64,000 nt of DNA from Planctomycetota bacterium (lineage in GTDB: Bacteria; Planctomycetota; UBA1135; GCA-002748355), in contig JACKHW010000001.1 of assembly GCA_020638795.1 (NCBI GenBank), positions 310,001 through 374,000 of the forward strand. The letters run 5' to 3'. Shown piece by piece: positions 43,812-52,952 of the stretch (positions within the stretch are counted from its first letter, which is position 1; each line of letters starts with the position of its first letter). The translations under genes and the position numbers were made by a program. A model generated the notes under the pieces. The model saw only the letters and a program-made list of their open reading frames with translations, had not been told where the DNA came from and searched no databases.

Positions 43812-46316
43812 TCAGCGGCCTGGTGCTTCGGTCGCGCGCGTTCCGTCTGCTTCGAGCATCGCGTCGATCGCGTCGGCGTCGACTGGTTTCGAGAACCAAT
43901 AGCCTTGACCTAGGTCCGCTCCGAGTTCGGTGAGCGCGGCGACGTGCGAGGCGCTTTCGACGCCTTCGGCCACGACGCGCAGGCCGAAGGCCTTGGCCAT
44001 CGCGATCACGGCCGCGACGATGTCGCCGTCGCTGAGCTCGTCGGTCTTGCTCGGGTTGCCGCCGCGCACGAAGGACTGGTCGATCTTGAGGACGTCGACG
44101 TCGTAGTGCTTGATGTGCGCGAGGTTGGAGTAGCCAGTGCCGAAGTCGTCGATCGCGAGGCGCACGCCGAGGGCCTTGAGTTCGCGCAGGACGCGTGTTG
44201 TCTTGTCGACGTCGCCGAGGACCGCGGACTCGGTGATCTCGAGTTCGAGGTGCTGTGGCGCTAGCCCAGAGTCGGCGAGTGCGCTGCGGACTTCGTCGAC
44301 GAGGTGGTCGTTGCGGAACTGCACGGGCGACAGGTTGACTGCGACGATGATGCCCTTGTCGTCCCAGCGCGTCGCGTCCTGACACGCGCGTCGCAACACG
44401 AAACGACCGAGGTCGTGGATCAACCCACTCTCCTCGGCGAACGGAATGAACGTGTCCGGCCCGACGAAGCCGCGCGTCGGATGGATCCAGCGCACGAGCG
44501 CTTCGAGGCTCTCGGTCTTGCCGCTCGCGAGCCCCACCTTGGGTTGATAGACGACGGTGAACTCCTCGCGCTCGAGTGCACGGCGGAAGTCGCTCTCGAG
44601 CGCGAGGCGCTCGGGCGCATCCGCGAGCATGTCCTCTTCGAAGAACAACTCGCGCCCCCGACCGCTCGCCTTCGCTGCGTACATCGCGATGTCGGCGCGC
44701 TGGACCGCTTGGTCGGCGTCGAGATCTCCGATTCCGGTCACGATGCCGATGCTCGCCTGGATGAAGACCTCGTGATTGCGAACGACGAACGGCGGCAGCA
44801 ACGTGTCCTGGATGCGCTTCGACACCGTCGTCGCGGCGGCAGCGGCGTCGCCTCGACCTGCACACAGAACGAGGAACTCGTCACCACCCTGCCGCGCGAG
44901 GATGTCGCCTTCGTCGATGCACGTCGTCAAGCGCGAGGCCACGGCGAGCAGGAGTTCGTCGCCGACCGTGTGTCCATAGCTGTCGTTGACAAGCTTGAAC
45001 CCATCGAGATCGATGAAGAGCACCGCTGCATGCGCACGCACGTCGGCCGGAAGCTCGTGGAACGCCTGACGAAAGCGTCGTCGATTGGGAAGACTCGTCA
45101 ACGGGTCGTGCAAGGCTTGGAAGCGCAGCTTCTCTTCGAGAACCTTGCGTTCGGTGATGTCGCGCGCGTTGAGGACGATGCCGCGGATCGCATCGTGATC
45201 GCGGAGGTCTTGCGCGTGCACGTCGAGAACACGCGCCGCGCGAGTCTCGTCTCGCGACTCGACGTGGATCTCGCTGATCACGTTGGCGACGAGCGTCTCG
45301 ATCGAGTTTCCGAACAGCTCCTCGATCCGGGATCGAGTCGTTTCCACGGCCTCACCGGCCTGTTCGAATGCGCCGGCTTCGATCGCGGACTCGATGGCGC
45401 GAGCGAGTTCGAGCGAGTTCTGCGCGGATTGCTCGACTTCGTCCTCGGCGTCCGAGCGTGCCTGGTCGAAGAACGGCAGCAGCATGCGCTTGGCCGATGG
45501 CGTCGCGTAGCGCAACGTGCCGGATGGTTCGACGACGAGGATCAAGTCGCTCGAGTGGCGAACGAGTTCGCGGAAGCGCGCTTCGCTCTCCTCACTCACC
45601 CGCAAGCGTTCGGCCTGGAGATCTGCTGCACGTCGCGCTCGTAGACGCGTCAGTCGCCACACGAAGAGCACCATCCAGAGCAGGGCGAGAATCGCCGCGA
45701 TCGTCGTGACGGTGTCGGCGTGCTGTGTCGCGGCACGAGCTCGCGCGGTGAATGAAGCGCGACACGACAGGAGGGCTTCGCGGAAGGCTCCGAAGTTCAT
45801 GTCGTAGAACTCGAGTCGCTGGCGCACACGGTCGCTCGCGATGCTCATTTGCCCGAACATGCCTTGCACGCTCGACAAGAAGGTGTGCGCAGTGTTCAGG
45901 GTGCGATCGAGTTCGTCGGTGAGACCACGGTCGACGACGATTGCCGTCGCGTCGTCGTTCGCTCCTTCGTTCGTAGCGTTCGGAATCGTGCTCCCGAACG
46001 TGCGTCGCAAGTCCTCGAGTCGTTCGAAGATCGCGGTGCGCCCGCGTTGTTCTGCGCCACGAACCTCGACGAACGCGAGTCGTTCGCCTGTGAGCATCGT
46101 GCAGAGCGTGCGCCAAGCGAGGCTTGCTTGTGCCGTCGCCGCGGTTTCGATGCGCGCGAGTTCGTCGACGCAGTGTCTGAGGCGTTCTTGGCGATACCGT
46201 AGCTGCCTGGACCAGGCGATCGCAGCGACGACGAGGATCGTCGCGACCAAGACCTTCGACCACGGAAGCCAGGCGCCGTTCCTACGGGTCGTCCGCGGTT
46301 CACTCGAAGTAGACAC
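43812..46316 (-). CDS. membrane GGDEF-EAL protein with PAS domain
   Basis: An 834-residue cyclic-di-GMP enzyme. The layout is: membrane segment (about 18-36), an extracytoplasmic helical sensor (about 40-195), second membrane segment (about 200-222), PAS (about 245-385), GGDEF (active-site GGDEF near 476) and EAL (EALVRW near 604, then ITESAVL, IDDFGTGYS, KIDQSF). Both catalytic signatures look intact, so it may make and degrade c-di-GMP. The product-inhibition I-site (RxxD before GGDEF) reads DEGD here, so feedback through it is not expected. A GAAC-N4-GTTC dyad lies 11 bp upstream of the start. Confidence 0.92.
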   Translation of the reverse strand: MSTSSEPRTTRRNGAWLPWSKVLVATILVVAAIAWSRQLRYRQERLRHCVDELARIETAATAQASLAWRTLCTMLTGERLAFVEVRGAEQRGRTAIFERLEDLRRTFGSTIPNATNEGANDDATAIVVDRGLTDELDRTLNTAHTFLSSVQGMFGQMSIASDRVRQRLEFYDMNFGAFREALLSCRASFTARARAATQHADTVTTIAAILALLWMVLFVWRLTRLRARRAADLQAERLRVSEESEARFRELVRHSSDLILVVEPSGTLRYATPSAKRMLLPFFDQARSDAEDEVEQSAQNSLELARAIESAIEAGAFEQAGEAVETTRSRIEELFGNSIETLVANVISEIHVESRDETRAARVLDVHAQDLRDHDAIRGIVLNARDITERKVLEEKLRFQALHDPLTSLPNRRRFRQAFHELPADVRAHAAVLFIDLDGFKLVNDSYGHTVGDELLLAVASRLTTCIDEGDILARQGGDEFLVLCAGRGDAAAAATTVSKRIQDTLLPPFVVRNHEVFIQASIGIVTGIGDLDADQAVQRADIAMYAAKASGRGRELFFEEDMLADAPERLALESDFRRALEREEFTVVYQPKVGLASGKTESLEALVRWIHPTRGFVGPDTFIPFAEESGLIHDLGRFVLRRACQDATRWDDKGIIVAVNLSPVQFRNDHLVDEVRSALADSGLAPQHLELEITESAVLGDVDKTTRVLRELKALGVRLAIDDFGTGYSNLAHIKHYDVDVLKIDQSFVRGGNPSKTDELSDGDIVAAVIAMAKAFGLRVVAEGVESASHVAALTELGADLGQGYWFSKPVDADAIDAMLEADGTRATEAPGR

Positions 46317-46326
46317 TCACTTGCTA

Positions 46327-46344
46327 TCGGAACGACGGTTCCGA
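46327..46344. promoter_or_regulatory. LexA-like palindrome upstream of the GGDEF-EAL gene
   Basis: The sequence tcggaacgacggttccga is a perfect 7-bp dyad around four central bases and contains GAAC-N4-GTTC, the skeleton of the LexA box of Gram-positive bacteria. It ends 11 bp before the start codon of the minus-strand GGDEF-EAL gene, so it could be an operator or a hairpin covering the ribosome site. The central four bases do not fit the LexA consensus fully. Confidence 0.3.
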
Positions 46345-46440
46345 GCGATGAGCAAGGTCCGTTGGCAATGGTGCCAGGGTCAAGGCCATAGTGACCTCCA
46401 CCCGGTGCCCACGAGGTGCACTGATACTCCGATGAGTCGA

Positions 46441-46460
46441 GATCGGCTTCGAGGCCGATC
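46441..46460. terminator. hairpin downstream of the secreted GSGCAGS-protein gene
   Basis: gatcggc (46441-46447) pairs perfectly with gccgatc (46454-46460) across a 6-base loop, about 100 bp downstream of the stop of the minus-strand gene 46563-47486. No T-run follows on that strand, so a Rho-independent terminator is only suggested. Confidence 0.25.
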
Positions 46461-46562
46461 GCGAACTCTCTCGGTCGCACAGACTGCCGCCGCGACGTCA
46501 GGTCGACACCGCGAAATCCATCGGAGAACGGCCGATTCCGCAATACGACCAGGCGTTGCCCC

Positions 46563-47486
46563 TCAGTTGCCGATCAACGAGCTGCCGCCGTTCGAGAACG
46601 CGATGCCGAGTTGGTTGGCCTGCTGGTCGATCACGAGGTACTGGTTGTGGAACTGAACACCGAGCAGCTGTGTCGAACTCGGCACAGTGATCGGCACGTT
46701 CCCCATGCCTTGCGCATCCACGCCGATTCCGGTCAGCGCATCGAAGGACACGTTCAGGAAACAGCCGCCTGCCCCGGCGCCGGTGAGGTCGAGTGGCAGC
46801 GTGAAGACGCCCCATGTCGACTTCGACACCCCGAAGATGAGACCCGCGGCAGTGTTGGGTAACGCGTTCCCCAGATCGATGGTGTACTTCGTGCCGAGCT
46901 TCGGGGTGCCTGTCGCGGACAATTGCGGCGACTTGGTGCCACCTGCGCAGTCGATGATGAACGCCCACTTCTGCGTCAAGAACGGGCCGCTCCAAGTCGT
47001 CGTCGTCGGCGAATGCCAATAGTGCGTGTAGTTCGTTCCACTCGCATCCCACGACCACGTCACCTTGTTGCCGCCATTGTGCGAGATGAAGAACGTCGTG
47101 TTGGCTGTGATCGGAATCGGCGGCAAGAACTTCGTACTGTGCCAACCTTGATTCGGGGTCACGACCATGGTGCTCGACGCGATCGCCGGGTTCTTCGGTG
47201 CGCCGGTGCTGTCCGCGAGGTAGATCTCGGTCGGAATCGTTTCGTTCTGGTTGGTCGTCGACATGTTGAATACGCGAAAGCCGAGAAGCAGCATCGTCGA
47301 CGTCGGCGTGACCGGATGCGCGAAGATGTTCGTGTTGTGCGTCGTGCCGGTCTGCGTGATCGAAGCATTGCTCGACGGGCATCCGCCGGGTACCGACCCC
47401 GCGCAACCCGAACCGAACGTCGTGAAGGTTGCCGTCTGAGCCGTGAGTGCGGAGGTCAGGAGCAGAGAGAAGAGCGCGATGCGCAT
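46563..47486 (-). CDS. secreted protein with repeated planctomycete-type C-terminal module
   Basis: ATG 47486 gives a signal peptide (MRIALFSLLLTSALTAQ). The 307-residue product begins after cleavage with TATFTTFGSGCAGSVPGG, a cysteine-containing opening seen on many planctomycete secreted proteins. It then carries a beta-sandwich (about residues 40-185, LLGFRVFNMSTTNQNETIPT, FFISHNGGNKVTWSWDASG). The last about 115 residues (GLIFGVSKSTWGVFTLPLDL, GAGGCFLNVSFDAL, DQQANQLGIAFSNG) align with the C-termini of the two proteins at 62295 and 63496. The upstream open frame to 48377 is antisense to the retropepsin gene and is not included. Function unknown; likely surface or extracellular. Confidence 0.8.
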   Translation of the reverse strand: MRIALFSLLLTSALTAQTATFTTFGSGCAGSVPGGCPSSNASITQTGTTHNTNIFAHPVTPTSTMLLLGFRVFNMSTTNQNETIPTEIYLADSTGAPKNPAIASSTMVVTPNQGWHSTKFLPPIPITANTTFFISHNGGNKVTWSWDASGTNYTHYWHSPTTTTWSGPFLTQKWAFIIDCAGGTKSPQLSATGTPKLGTKYTIDLGNALPNTAAGLIFGVSKSTWGVFTLPLDLTGAGAGGCFLNVSFDALTGIGVDAQGMGNVPITVPSSTQLLGVQFHNQYLVIDQQANQLGIAFSNGGSSLIGN

Positions 47487-47735
47487 CGTGGGGGCCTCAT
47501 CGTGGATGAAGGATTCGAGAGTAGCCGCCGGCGGGAAGACGAAGCCGTCGGCAGGAAGGAGAACGAGTTGAGCGGACGGTCGCTGCCATTGTCGCATACG
47601 GAACAAACAGCGCAGTGGCGAGCACAATACTCGGATCGACGATGATCGTGAGTCGCAGAACTCGTGTCGCGAGTAGGGAAAACGCAATGACGGCCGACCC
47701 CGTCCATCGGAGCGCCGAGGCGTGGACGTGCTGCT

Positions 47736-49130
47736 ATGCTTCGCCGCATGAATACGGGGGTCATGTCCAAGTCCGCGCAGAGCCCGACCGAGGTGCGTGG
47801 CGGGCGCTGCATTGCGCGTGGCTTGCTCGGACGATGCGTTGCGACCGCAGCCTTGCTCGCGATTTCGGATTCTGCCCTTCTCGGTCAACTCTCCATTCCC
47901 GGTGACCGAGCATCCGTCACCATCCCCGTCCGAAGAACGCTCGTGGATCGATGTTCGCTCGACGCGAAGAGCGGCCTGATGTTCGTGGGCGTTCGCGTTC
48001 GTGACGCCGAACTCGAGTTCATCTTCGACACGGGCGCGGGAATCTGTGTCTTCGACAAGAAGGTCGTTCGAGATCTCGGACTGGAGAAGACCGGTCAGAT
48101 CCGTGCGATGGGCTCTGGCGGAGCAGTTCCGGCACCGACCTACACGATTGCGGCACTCGGGATCCGTTGTCACGAAGCTCCGGATCTGGTGGCGAAGGAC
48201 GTCCCCGCGATCGAACTCGATCTCTCGACGATCGCATCGATCGTGGGGCATCGGGTCGATGGAATCGTCGGATCGCAGCTCTTCCAGGAGAATCCGTTCA
48301 CGCTCGATCTCGAGAACGACCGCATCCTCGTGCACGAGCCGGCAGGCTTCGAAATCCCGCGCGAAGCGGCGGAGCACCGACTGATGTTCGCGCTCGGTCT
48401 GCCGTGCCTACGCCTCGAGCTGCCCGGGCTGCGTCCTCGCTGGTTCATGCTCGACACCGGCAACATGGGAACGCTCATTCTCCATGCTCCACTCGTCGAG
48501 AAGCACGTGAAGCGAGAGATCCTCGATACGCTTCCCGTCGTGCGCGGCTTGGGTGTCGGCAAGGCCGCGTCGAAGGCCTACCTCGCGAGCGTCGAACGCC
48601 TCGATCTCGGCAGCATGACGATGCATGACGTGCCGGTCATGCTTTCTGGGGAACAGCAAGAGGGCCTGTTCGCCAACCGCACGATCTCCGGCAACGTCGG
48701 CGCCGGGATCCTGTCTCGTGGTCGCTGGACGTTCGACTTCAAGTCGACCCGTTGTTGGGTCGAGGCGACGGGCAGCGATGCGCGCGAGCAACGCATCGCA
48801 CCGGCACTCGGAATCTCCTTCCGCAAGCGTGATGACCGATGGCTCGTCGGCAAGATCATCACGGGCGGGCCGGCCGACGAGGCCGGTATCGAGCCTTGGA
48901 GTGAAATCCTCGAGATCGACGGTGAAGCGGCTCCACGCGAACTCGCAGCGCTCGTGGCACGCATCGACGCAGGAACGCGCGATGGTCGCATTTGTCACGT
49001 CCAGTGCAAGCCCACACGTCGCGGTTCCGCCGACGATGAGCCGGAGGAAGATGCGCCGGAGGTGGTGGAGTTGCGTGCGGAGCGTTGGCTCCAGCGCGTC
49101 GAGTTTGAGCGCAAGGCGAACGACGACTGA
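47736..49130 (+). CDS. exported retropepsin-like aspartic protease with PDZ domain
   Basis: A protein of about 464 residues (ATG 47736; 47748 or 47763 are alternatives) with a hydrophobic export segment (VATAALLAISDSALLG). Two aspartic-protease half-sites are visible: FIFDTGAG with Asp98 and FMLDTGNMG with Asp240, each followed by flap-like strands. A single chain with two DTG motifs suggests an internal pseudo-dimer instead of the homodimer usual for retropepsin-like bacterial proteins. The C-terminal part (about residues 345-420, GKIITGGPADEAGIEPWSEI) is a PDZ domain for substrate or partner binding. An acidic and basic tail ends the protein. It acts outside the cytoplasm; substrate unknown. 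Confidence 0.85.
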   Translation: MLRRMNTGVMSKSAQSPTEVRGGRCIARGLLGRCVATAALLAISDSALLGQLSIPGDRASVTIPVRRTLVDRCSLDAKSGLMFVGVRVRDAELEFIFDTGAGICVFDKKVVRDLGLEKTGQIRAMGSGGAVPAPTYTIAALGIRCHEAPDLVAKDVPAIELDLSTIASIVGHRVDGIVGSQLFQENPFTLDLENDRILVHEPAGFEIPREAAEHRLMFALGLPCLRLELPGLRPRWFMLDTGNMGTLILHAPLVEKHVKREILDTLPVVRGLGVGKAASKAYLASVERLDLGSMTMHDVPVMLSGEQQEGLFANRTISGNVGAGILSRGRWTFDFKSTRCWVEATGSDAREQRIAPALGISFRKRDDRWLVGKIITGGPADEAGIEPWSEILEIDGEAAPRELAALVARIDAGTRDGRICHVQCKPTRRGSADDEPEEDAPEVVELRAERWLQRVEFERKANDD

Positions 49131-49149
49131 ACGAGCGAGTGGACCGAGG

Positions 49150-49554
49150 ATGTCGACCTACCTGACGATCGAGCCGCGACTCCACGTCGCGGACTTGCAG
49201 GCTTCGCTCGCGTTCTATCGCGATGTGCTCGGCTTCGTCGTGACGACGTTGATCCCGAGAGAAGAACCAACCTTCGCGATGCTCGCGCGCGACCGTGTCT
49301 ATCTACAACTCGGGGGCATCGGCGGCGCACGACGGCGAGAGGACCGACCCACGTGCACACTGTGGATCGACGTGCACGATGTGGCCGAGTTGCACGGTAC
49401 ACTCGCGGCGAAGGCGACGATCGAGTGGGGGCCCGAAGTCTTCTTCTACGGCCGTCGCGAATTCGCGGTCCGTGATCCCGACGGGCACCTCGTCGTCTTC
49501 TCCGAAGTCACCGACGACCCGGCGACCTGCCGCGAAGAGTCCGTCACGGAGTGA
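49150..49554 (+). CDS. VOC-superfamily protein (glyoxalase/bleomycin-resistance fold)
   Basis: A 134-residue protein of the vicinal-oxygen-chelate fold: VADLQASLAFYRDVLGFVVT, VYLQLGG, LWIDVHDVAELHGTLA, and the closing FAVRDPDGHLVVFSE are characteristic. Such proteins bind a divalent metal through two beta-alpha-beta-beta-beta units and include glyoxalases, dioxygenases and antibiotic-binding proteins, so function cannot be specified. It begins 20 bp after the protease gene and its last codons overlap the convergent subtilase by 11 nt. Confidence 0.88.
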   Translation: MSTYLTIEPRLHVADLQASLAFYRDVLGFVVTTLIPREEPTFAMLARDRVYLQLGGIGGARRREDRPTCTLWIDVHDVAELHGTLAAKATIEWGPEVFFYGRREFAVRDPDGHLVVFSEVTDDPATCREESVTE

Positions 49555-52087
49555 ACGTCAGCTTCGGCACGCGGGGCACGTGCACCATGTTGGCGAACGA
49601 TGCGTCGAACCAGAAGGTGTGCAGGTAGACCGTCACGTCCGAACCCAAGGTCACACCACCGGGCCAGCGGATGGCGGAGACCGTGAGGAGACCTGTCTTC
49701 ACGCTGAAGAACTGTTGGAACACCGGACTGTTCAGCAGGCTGATTCCGAAGTCTGTCGCTGCGTCTTGTTGGAACTGCTGCGACGTGCTCAAGAGGATCA
49801 GCGCAAAGCGATCCGCCGCGTTCTTGCTCGTGCGCCACGGGTCGACGTTGCCTGGTCGGCTCGCGGACAATGTAGCGTTGGCGCACGTCCGAGCACCGAA
49901 GTCGCCGGTGTAGAGGCCGCGGTAGTCGGTGCGCCGCGCACCGTTCGCGAGCTCGGTCGTCACGACGGAGATCGTGCGGCTGTTGTCGGACTCGTTCGCC
50001 TCGTCGAGTTGGTCGTCGACATCCGCGAATGCGCCGATCGATCCCGCCGAACTCGTCGGAAGATAGCCCGGGATCGGTACGTTGCCGCGAATGGTGACCG
50101 TCTGCGACGGGGCAAGCGCAGGCACGTCGAAGTGCCAGAGCATCGTGTCGGTCTTCTTGGCCGTGCCCGTGTTGGCGATCGTGAAGAAGCCGCGCGACGG
50201 CGCGGCGACTCCGGTGCCACTGTTGCGGAACGTCGCACGAATGTCGGCGATGCCGCCGGCATCGATCGCGGAGCTCGTGATGCCATCGATCGTCAGATTG
50301 GGTTTGCGGGGGACGATGCCGCTCGTCGTCGCCCACGCGAACTCCTGAGCCGCACCCACGATCGACGTCGCGGTGACACGCAGGACGTAGTTGCCCGTGA
50401 CCGGAATGGGCACGCGCAGGAACTCCTCGGTGTTGCGCGCTTGCTTCGACGACGCGAGCAGGGTCGAACCGAACCACAGCTCGAGATCCAAGTTGCTCCA
50501 TTGCGAGGATTGGAAGTTCGACCGCATCCACGTGATCGCGCACTGGAACAGCGTGTTCGCCGAGAGCGCGACGTCCGCTTCGAAGATCTGTCCGTTGCCG
50601 AGGCGGGCGTGTCCGACTTGACCGAGATTGCCGGAGCGAATCCAGGCGAGTGGTGCATTCGCATAGCCAGCACCCGGTCCGTGGACTTGGCGTATCGAAG
50701 TCTCCGGCGTGATCTCGGTCGTGGCGAGCAGGAGCGCGCGCACTTCGTTCGTCGAGAGGTTCGGGCGCGAGGCACGGATCAATGCCGCGATACCGGCCAC
50801 TTGAGGCGATGCCATCGAGGTGCCGCTGCCGACGTTGTTCGAAGATTCGTTGTCGCGCTGAGCCATGACGATGTCGACGCCGTTGGCGCAGATGTCCGGG
50901 AAGATCTGGCCGTCCGTCAGGCCACGCGACGAGAAGCTCGCGAGCTTGTGCGTATTGGTCTCGACCGCACCGACCGAAAGGCCGTTGCAGTTGATCATGC
51001 TCGAACTGGTCGAGGTTCCATCGTTGCCCGCTGCCGTGCAGTTGAGGATGTCGGCGTTGAAGGCAAGGCTGTCGAGGGCGGCTTGTTCGGCCGAAGTCGG
51101 ATCGTTCGAGCCCTGATACGACGTGTTGGTGACACGAATGCCGTAGCTCGCAGCGTCGACCGCGACCTGCTGATAGGCACGTACCTTGGTGCTGGAAGAG
51201 CTGCTGCCGTTCGTGCTGTCGGCGATCGCGTAGCCGCAGATCCGTGCGCCGTACGCGTGTCCGACCGAGGCTCCGGCCGTGTTCCACCCTGCACCGACAG
51301 CAATGCTCGCGACGGCGGTTCCGTGCCCATGGACGTCGTCGGCGGGTTGGAATCCGATCTGGCGATTGAGGACGAGCCGACTCGCGTTGGTCTGCAGGTC
51401 TCGATAGACCATGTGGTGACGGTTCGCGCCATTCACACGGACGTCCTGTCCGGTATCGACGATCGCGACCGTCGTTCCACGACCGAAGACATTGCTCGAG
51501 TGGAGCGCCACGGAGTTGTGATTCCTGGCGTTGATCGAAGACTTGATGAGCGGCGAATACGTTCGGTCGGGCTCGAGCCGAGCGACACCATCCAACGCAT
51601 GAACCGCGGGCAGCATCGCGGGTGCGATTTCGATGACGCACGCGTCGATCAGCCAGTACTGGTCCGTGACCGTGCCATCGAGTGCATGGATGCGGTCGAC
51701 GAAGGTGCGGTGTCTCGTCTTCATCGCGCGTTCGAAGTCGACCACGAGCGCGGCGACCCGCTCGGGATCACGGGTGCCGAGCATCTCGTTTCGGTAGGCC
51801 GACAAGTCGATGGGAGCACCGCCAAAGTGGACGAACCAGCGCTCCGTGCCGGCGCGCTTGCCGGGAATCCCGTGGGCGGCCACGGGTTCGTCCCCGACCA
51901 TCCCGATGCTGCTGGACCTACTGCTCAGGCTGGTGTTCGCGACGCGCGAGTCTGGCGCGGAAGGTCGAGAGATCGAAGTCCATTGGGCGTTCGCGGTGGC
52001 GGCCGCGCTGCCAAGGGCGACGGTCGCGAAGAAGGCCCTGCGGCGGGCCGAAGAGATCCATGACGATCGTTTCATCGAGGGGTCCAT
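49544..52087 (-). CDS. secreted S8 subtilase with CARDB-type domain
   Basis: ATG 52087 (GGAG about 8 nt upstream) opens a signal peptide ending ATANAQ. The 847-residue product has an N-terminal propeptide-like region (about 60-190) and a subtilisin catalytic domain: Asp near residue 211 (AIVDTGQD), His near 253 (VHGHGTAVASI), Ser near 424 (GSGTSMASPQVAG), with the oxyanion Asn in CTAAGNDG. A beta-rich region follows, including a CARDB-like domain (PNLTIDGITSSAID, DVDDQLDEANESDNSRTI) often used for adhesion. It degrades proteins outside the cell. The gene is divergent from the sigma factor at 52223, and the shared 135 bp may coordinate both. Confidence 0.92.
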   Translation of the reverse strand: MDPSMKRSSWISSARRRAFFATVALGSAAATANAQWTSISRPSAPDSRVANTSLSSRSSSIGMVGDEPVAAHGIPGKRAGTERWFVHFGGAPIDLSAYRNEMLGTRDPERVAALVVDFERAMKTRHRTFVDRIHALDGTVTDQYWLIDACVIEIAPAMLPAVHALDGVARLEPDRTYSPLIKSSINARNHNSVALHSSNVFGRGTTVAIVDTGQDVRVNGANRHHMVYRDLQTNASRLVLNRQIGFQPADDVHGHGTAVASIAVGAGWNTAGASVGHAYGARICGYAIADSTNGSSSSSTKVRAYQQVAVDAASYGIRVTNTSYQGSNDPTSAEQAALDSLAFNADILNCTAAGNDGTSTSSSMINCNGLSVGAVETNTHKLASFSSRGLTDGQIFPDICANGVDIVMAQRDNESSNNVGSGTSMASPQVAGIAALIRASRPNLSTNEVRALLLATTEITPETSIRQVHGPGAGYANAPLAWIRSGNLGQVGHARLGNGQIFEADVALSANTLFQCAITWMRSNFQSSQWSNLDLELWFGSTLLASSKQARNTEEFLRVPIPVTGNYVLRVTATSIVGAAQEFAWATTSGIVPRKPNLTIDGITSSAIDAGGIADIRATFRNSGTGVAAPSRGFFTIANTGTAKKTDTMLWHFDVPALAPSQTVTIRGNVPIPGYLPTSSAGSIGAFADVDDQLDEANESDNSRTISVVTTELANGARRTDYRGLYTGDFGARTCANATLSASRPGNVDPWRTSKNAADRFALILLSTSQQFQQDAATDFGISLLNSPVFQQFFSVKTGLLTVSAIRWPGGVTLGSDVTVYLHTFWFDASFANMVHVPRVPKLTFTP

Positions 52088-52222
52088 GTCCGTGCTCCGG
52101 AGTTGCGTTCTTCCCTCTTTCTTCCCGCGACTCCGGGTTTCCCCCCGCAATGACAAAAAACGCCTCATCGAGCCCGAACCGGGGATCTTGCGCCGATCGT
52201 CTTGGAGCCCAACCATGCATCG

Positions 52223-52939
52223 ATGGCGTCAGGCATGGTCGATGGAGCCGATGGAGAGAAGACGAGTTGGACCCTGATCGAGCAGGCGGCCTCCGGCGGA
52301 CGTGAGGAGCGTGAAACGTTCGCGCGGCGCTATCTCCCGATCGTCGAGCGTTATCTCGGGCGCCGCTGGGCCAGGAGTGTCTTGGCGCGCGAACTCGCGG
52401 ACGCGACCCAAGAAGTCTTCGTCGAGTGCTTCCAAGGTGTTCTGGCGCGCGCGGATCGTTCGCGCGGTCTCGCGTTCCGTGGCTTCTTGTTCGGTATCAC
52501 GCGCAACGTCGCTGCCAGGCACGAAGCCGCGCACGCCGCGCGGCGCCTGACTCCCGCCGAGTCCGCCGTCCTCGCCGCGATTCCGAGTCGCGAAGACGAG
52601 GTCAGCCAGGTATTCGAGCGCGCTTGGGCGGAGTCGATCGTCGATGAGGCACGGCGTCGATTGGAGGCTCGGGCGGAGGCTCTCAGCGAAGCTGCACGGC
52701 GACGCGTCGAAGTGCTGAGATCGCGCTTCGCTGGAGGAGAATCCATCGAGGAGATCGCCACGAGGCTCGGCATCACGACAAAGCGCGCCTACAAGGACTT
52801 CGACGCGGCGCGTGAGGACTTTCGCTCGTGCCTGCGCGAGGTGGTGCGTCTGCAAGCTGCGACGGATGCATCCGCGGACGTCGACCCGATGGTCGTCGAT
52901 GACGAGTGCCGACGCGTCTTGATGCTCGTGACATCCTGA
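52223..52939 (+). CDS. ECF-type RNA polymerase sigma factor
   Basis: A sigma factor of about 238 residues (ATG 52223 or 52235; a TTG at 52202 is also possible). Region 2 is RRYLPIVERYLGRRWARSVL, DATQEVFVECFQGV and RGFLFGITRNVAARHEAA. After a charged linker, region 4 is RVEVLRSRFAGGESIEEIAT with the helix-turn-helix ATRLGITTKRAYKDFDAARE. It redirects RNA polymerase to a set of promoters. The gene stops 13 bp before a Ser/Thr kinase gene, the arrangement described for planctomycete sigma factors controlled by protein kinases instead of classical anti-sigma factors. Target promoters are not identified. Confidence 0.88.
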   Translation: MASGMVDGADGEKTSWTLIEQAASGGREERETFARRYLPIVERYLGRRWARSVLARELADATQEVFVECFQGVLARADRSRGLAFRGFLFGITRNVAARHEAAHAARRLTPAESAVLAAIPSREDEVSQVFERAWAESIVDEARRRLEARAEALSEAARRRVEVLRSRFAGGESIEEIATRLGITTKRAYKDFDAAREDFRSCLREVVRLQAATDASADVDPMVVDDECRRVLMLVTS

Positions 52940-52952
52940 ACGAGAACACGAA

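Noticed and set aside
44304..45644. 446-codon open frame antisense to the GGDEF-EAL gene
   Set aside because: The opposite strand encodes clear GGDEF, EAL and PAS motifs. This frame has none.
47487..48377. N-terminal extension of the secreted GSGCAGS protein to 604 residues
   Set aside because: The first about 300 residues are antisense to the retropepsin gene and lack a signal peptide, whereas ATG 47486 starts a clean one.
49446..51641. 731-codon second frame on the subtilase strand
   Set aside because: It overlaps the subtilase completely in another frame with Arg/Ser/His-rich low-quality sequence.
49295..52063. 922-codon open frame antisense to the subtilase gene
   Set aside because: It mirrors the subtilase frame, has no motif and is made of Arg/Asp/Glu/Val runs typical of reverse-frame shadows.
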